The translations under genes were made by a program, and so were the position numbers. Positions 62,744 through 64,000 of a stretch of 64,000 nt of DNA are shown in pieces. The notes below the pieces were generated by a model. That model searched no databases, was not told the DNA's origin, and was given only the letters and a program-made list of their open reading frames with translations. Numbering within the stretch: the stretch's first letter is position 1; each line of letters starts with the position of its first letter. The DNA is from a virus: positions 22,108 to 86,107 of the IMG/VR virus record IMGVR_UViG_3300036466_000273. One strand, given 5' to 3'.

Positions 62744-63517
62744 ATGGAAACATACCAAGCAAAATGTATGAATGAAGCACAAAAAGGAAATTCTATGACC
62801 GAACTAGAGTACTACAAAACACGTGAGAAAACGCTTGAAAAAGAACTTAACGAAGCTAATGATGAAATCAATAGACTTAATTTTCTCGTTGCTCAGGAGA
62901 GTGATAAAGCTAATTTGGATAAAGCTAATTTGGAACACAGACTTAAAAACCAATTAGCTGAAATTCTTCATCTTTCTGATATTAACCAGGAACAGCAGGA
63001 TGAAATTGATAGATTGCATGAAGAAATTCAAGAATTCTCAACACACGTAAGTTTTCTTCAAGATGCTTCTGAACGAGAATCCGATTGCTATATTCAGCAG
63101 ATTAGTTCCCTCCAAAAAGAACTTAGCGACCTCAGTAAAAACTATAATATTTTACAATCTCGATACGGTAAGCAACCCATAACCCTACAAGAAGAAGTTG
63201 AAAAGTTGAAAACGGAATGCGAAAAACTGCGCAAAGGCTACAAAGAGATGCGAAGTCTGCAATTTGATACAGCTTGTGGCTATGAGAAGCAAAAGTTGAA
63301 AATTGAAGAACTAACTCGCCTGCTTGATGAAAAAGACGATATTATTTTTGATAAAACTCAAGAGTGCCGGCTTCTTCGACTTGCCGCCGAACATGCGGCA
63401 GCAAAAACTGCGGAATATGAAGCGCATGGCTTGAGTGGTGAATCTAAGGATAAAATCATTAAAAGTCTGCAGAAGATGTTCGACGAAATGAAAGAAATTG
63501 AAAAGGAGATTCTCTAA
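62744..63517 (+). CDS. long coiled-coil protein
   Basis: The 257-residue protein is almost entirely coiled coil, with heptads over about residues 25-235 (EKELNEANDEINRLNFLVAQ; EEVEKLKTECEKLRKGYKEM). Start choice: ATG 62744 with AGGGTGGGA, or ATG 62795 with AAAAGGAAA (240 residues, METYQ part omitted). There is no membrane segment or catalytic motif. It may form a scaffold or tether early in infection. No family is recognised. It is followed by a small gene with overlapping stop and start. Confidence 0.62.
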   Translation: METYQAKCMNEAQKGNSMTELEYYKTREKTLEKELNEANDEINRLNFLVAQESDKANLDKANLEHRLKNQLAEILHLSDINQEQQDEIDRLHEEIQEFSTHVSFLQDASERESDCYIQQISSLQKELSDLSKNYNILQSRYGKQPITLQEEVEKLKTECEKLRKGYKEMRSLQFDTACGYEKQKLKIEELTRLLDEKDDIIFDKTQECRLLRLAAEHAAAKTAEYEAHGLSGESKDKIIKSLQKMFDEMKEIEKEIL

Positions 63518-63732
63518 TGGCTACTTTCTGGTATGATATTTGTAATGACTACACCCTGCAAATTCGCATGGACCAAAATGACCCAGCTGACCTCCATGAG
63601 TACACTACTGAAGAGCGTGCAACTCTTGAGGATGACTACTCCCTAACTATATTTGTTGATGATGATGAGGAAGAAGTGTATCTGCTCTCAAGTTCCCCCG
63701 ACCTGCATGGAGATAATTTGTTTAGCGTGTAG
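63517..63732 (+). CDS. hypothetical 71-residue acidic protein
   Basis: ATG at 63517 overlaps the previous stop (TAATG) and follows AAAAGGAG. The product is strongly acidic (DQNDPADLHEYTTEERATLE, then FVDDDEEEVYLL), and could be a DNA mimic, but that is speculative. The stop lies directly against the 22-bp tandem array. No family is recognised. Confidence 0.58.
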   Translation: MATFWYDICNDYTLQIRMDQNDPADLHEYTTEERATLEDDYSLTIFVDDDEEEVYLLSSSPDLHGDNLFSV

Positions 63733-64000
63733 ATGTTAGTAAAATTTAGTACGAATGTTAGTAAAATTTAGTACGAATGTTAGTAAAATTTAGTACGAAT
63801 GTTAATAAAATTTAGTACGAATGTTAGTAAAATTTAGTACGAATGTTAGTAAAATTTAGTACGAGAGGAGGGGAAATTTAGTACGAATGTTAGTAAAATT
63901 TAGTACGAATGTTAGTAAAATTTAGTACGAATGTTAGTAAAATTTAGTACGAATGTTAGTAAAATTTAGTACGAATGTTAGTAAAATTTAGTACGAATGT
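63733..64000 (+). repeat. 22-bp tandem repeat array running off the window end
   Basis: The unit ATGTTAGTAAAATTTAGTAC + GA repeats 12 times plus four bases, in perfect 22-bp register, from 63733 to the window end. Unit 4 has one change (TTAATAAAA) and unit 7 (63865-63886) has GAGGAGGGG in place of ATGTTAGTA. Since 22 is not a multiple of 3 and stops occur in each frame, it is not coding. The palindromic TAAATTTTA-like core and the shared AATGTTA (reverse of TAACATT) link it to the arrays at 61094 and 58778. Confidence 0.95.

Noticed and set aside
63733-64000. Tandem 22-bp array as a CRISPR
   Set aside because: There are no unique spacers: units follow each other directly, and no cas genes are present.
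1-64000. Temperate phage
   Set aside because: No integrase, excisionase, CI-type repressor or att-like site was recognised. HTH proteins here look like early phage regulators or DNA-coating proteins.

Overview
The window is part of the genome of a lytic, tailed, double-stranded DNA phage with a T5-like core. The evidence is a T5-ordered replication block: split NAD-dependent ligase, D5-type DNA-binding protein, DnaB helicase, primase, family A DNA polymerase, PhoH-like ATPase, SF2 helicase, gp32-like SSB, SbcD/SbcC pair, D14-type nuclease, flap endonuclease, dUTPase. The major tail protein also resembles T5 pb6. The host is probably a Gram-negative, gammaproteobacterium-like cell: most tRNA genes encode CCA, the promoters are near-perfect sigma70 sites, and there are a lipobox lipoprotein and a three-TM type holin. 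The host genus cannot be read from the sequence. No integrase, excisionase or lysogeny repressor was seen.

Layout. (1) 1-6810, plus strand: accessory and early genes, including nucleotide metabolism (dATP/dGTP pyrophosphohydrolase-like, ThyX), an Hsp20 chaperone, a lysozyme-like protein and small DNA-binding or SH3-fold proteins. Many are headed by a repeated promoter cassette. (2) 6821-8065: a tRNA cluster (12 clear tRNAs, one aberrant tRNA-like gene and one other structured RNA), with a further tRNA-Leu at 3252. (3) 8124-27004, plus strand: replication, recombination and nucleotide genes, ending in a B12-type ribonucleotide reductase and a bidirectional terminator. (4) 27048-58656, minus strand: lysis genes, LamG tail fibre, tail tip proteins, tape measure, tail chaperones with a probable +1 frameshift, tail tube, neck, fused protease-capsid gene, portal, HNH protein, a tail-fibre cassette and terminase. 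(5) 58657-64000: a repeat-rich, gene-poor region with three minus-strand genes, then a short plus-strand early operon and a 22-bp tandem array that runs off the end. This is the best candidate for an origin or terminal region.

How it works together. The plus-strand block makes dTTP and balances dNTPs (ThyX, dUTPase, class II RNR) and copies, repairs and recombines DNA. The minus-strand block builds a HK97-fold head and a long flexible tail (tape measure 1445 residues), packages DNA (TerS/TerL) and lyses the cell.

The most striking features are: a homing endonuclease whose N-terminal and C-terminal parts lie about 5 kb apart on either side of a compositionally foreign tail-fibre cassette; a protease-capsid fusion with an internal capsid start; a stop-plus-frameshift tail chaperone pair; nine near-identical promoter cassettes, most of which put an ATG exactly 13 nt after the -10 box; and several structured RNA and iteron-like arrays.
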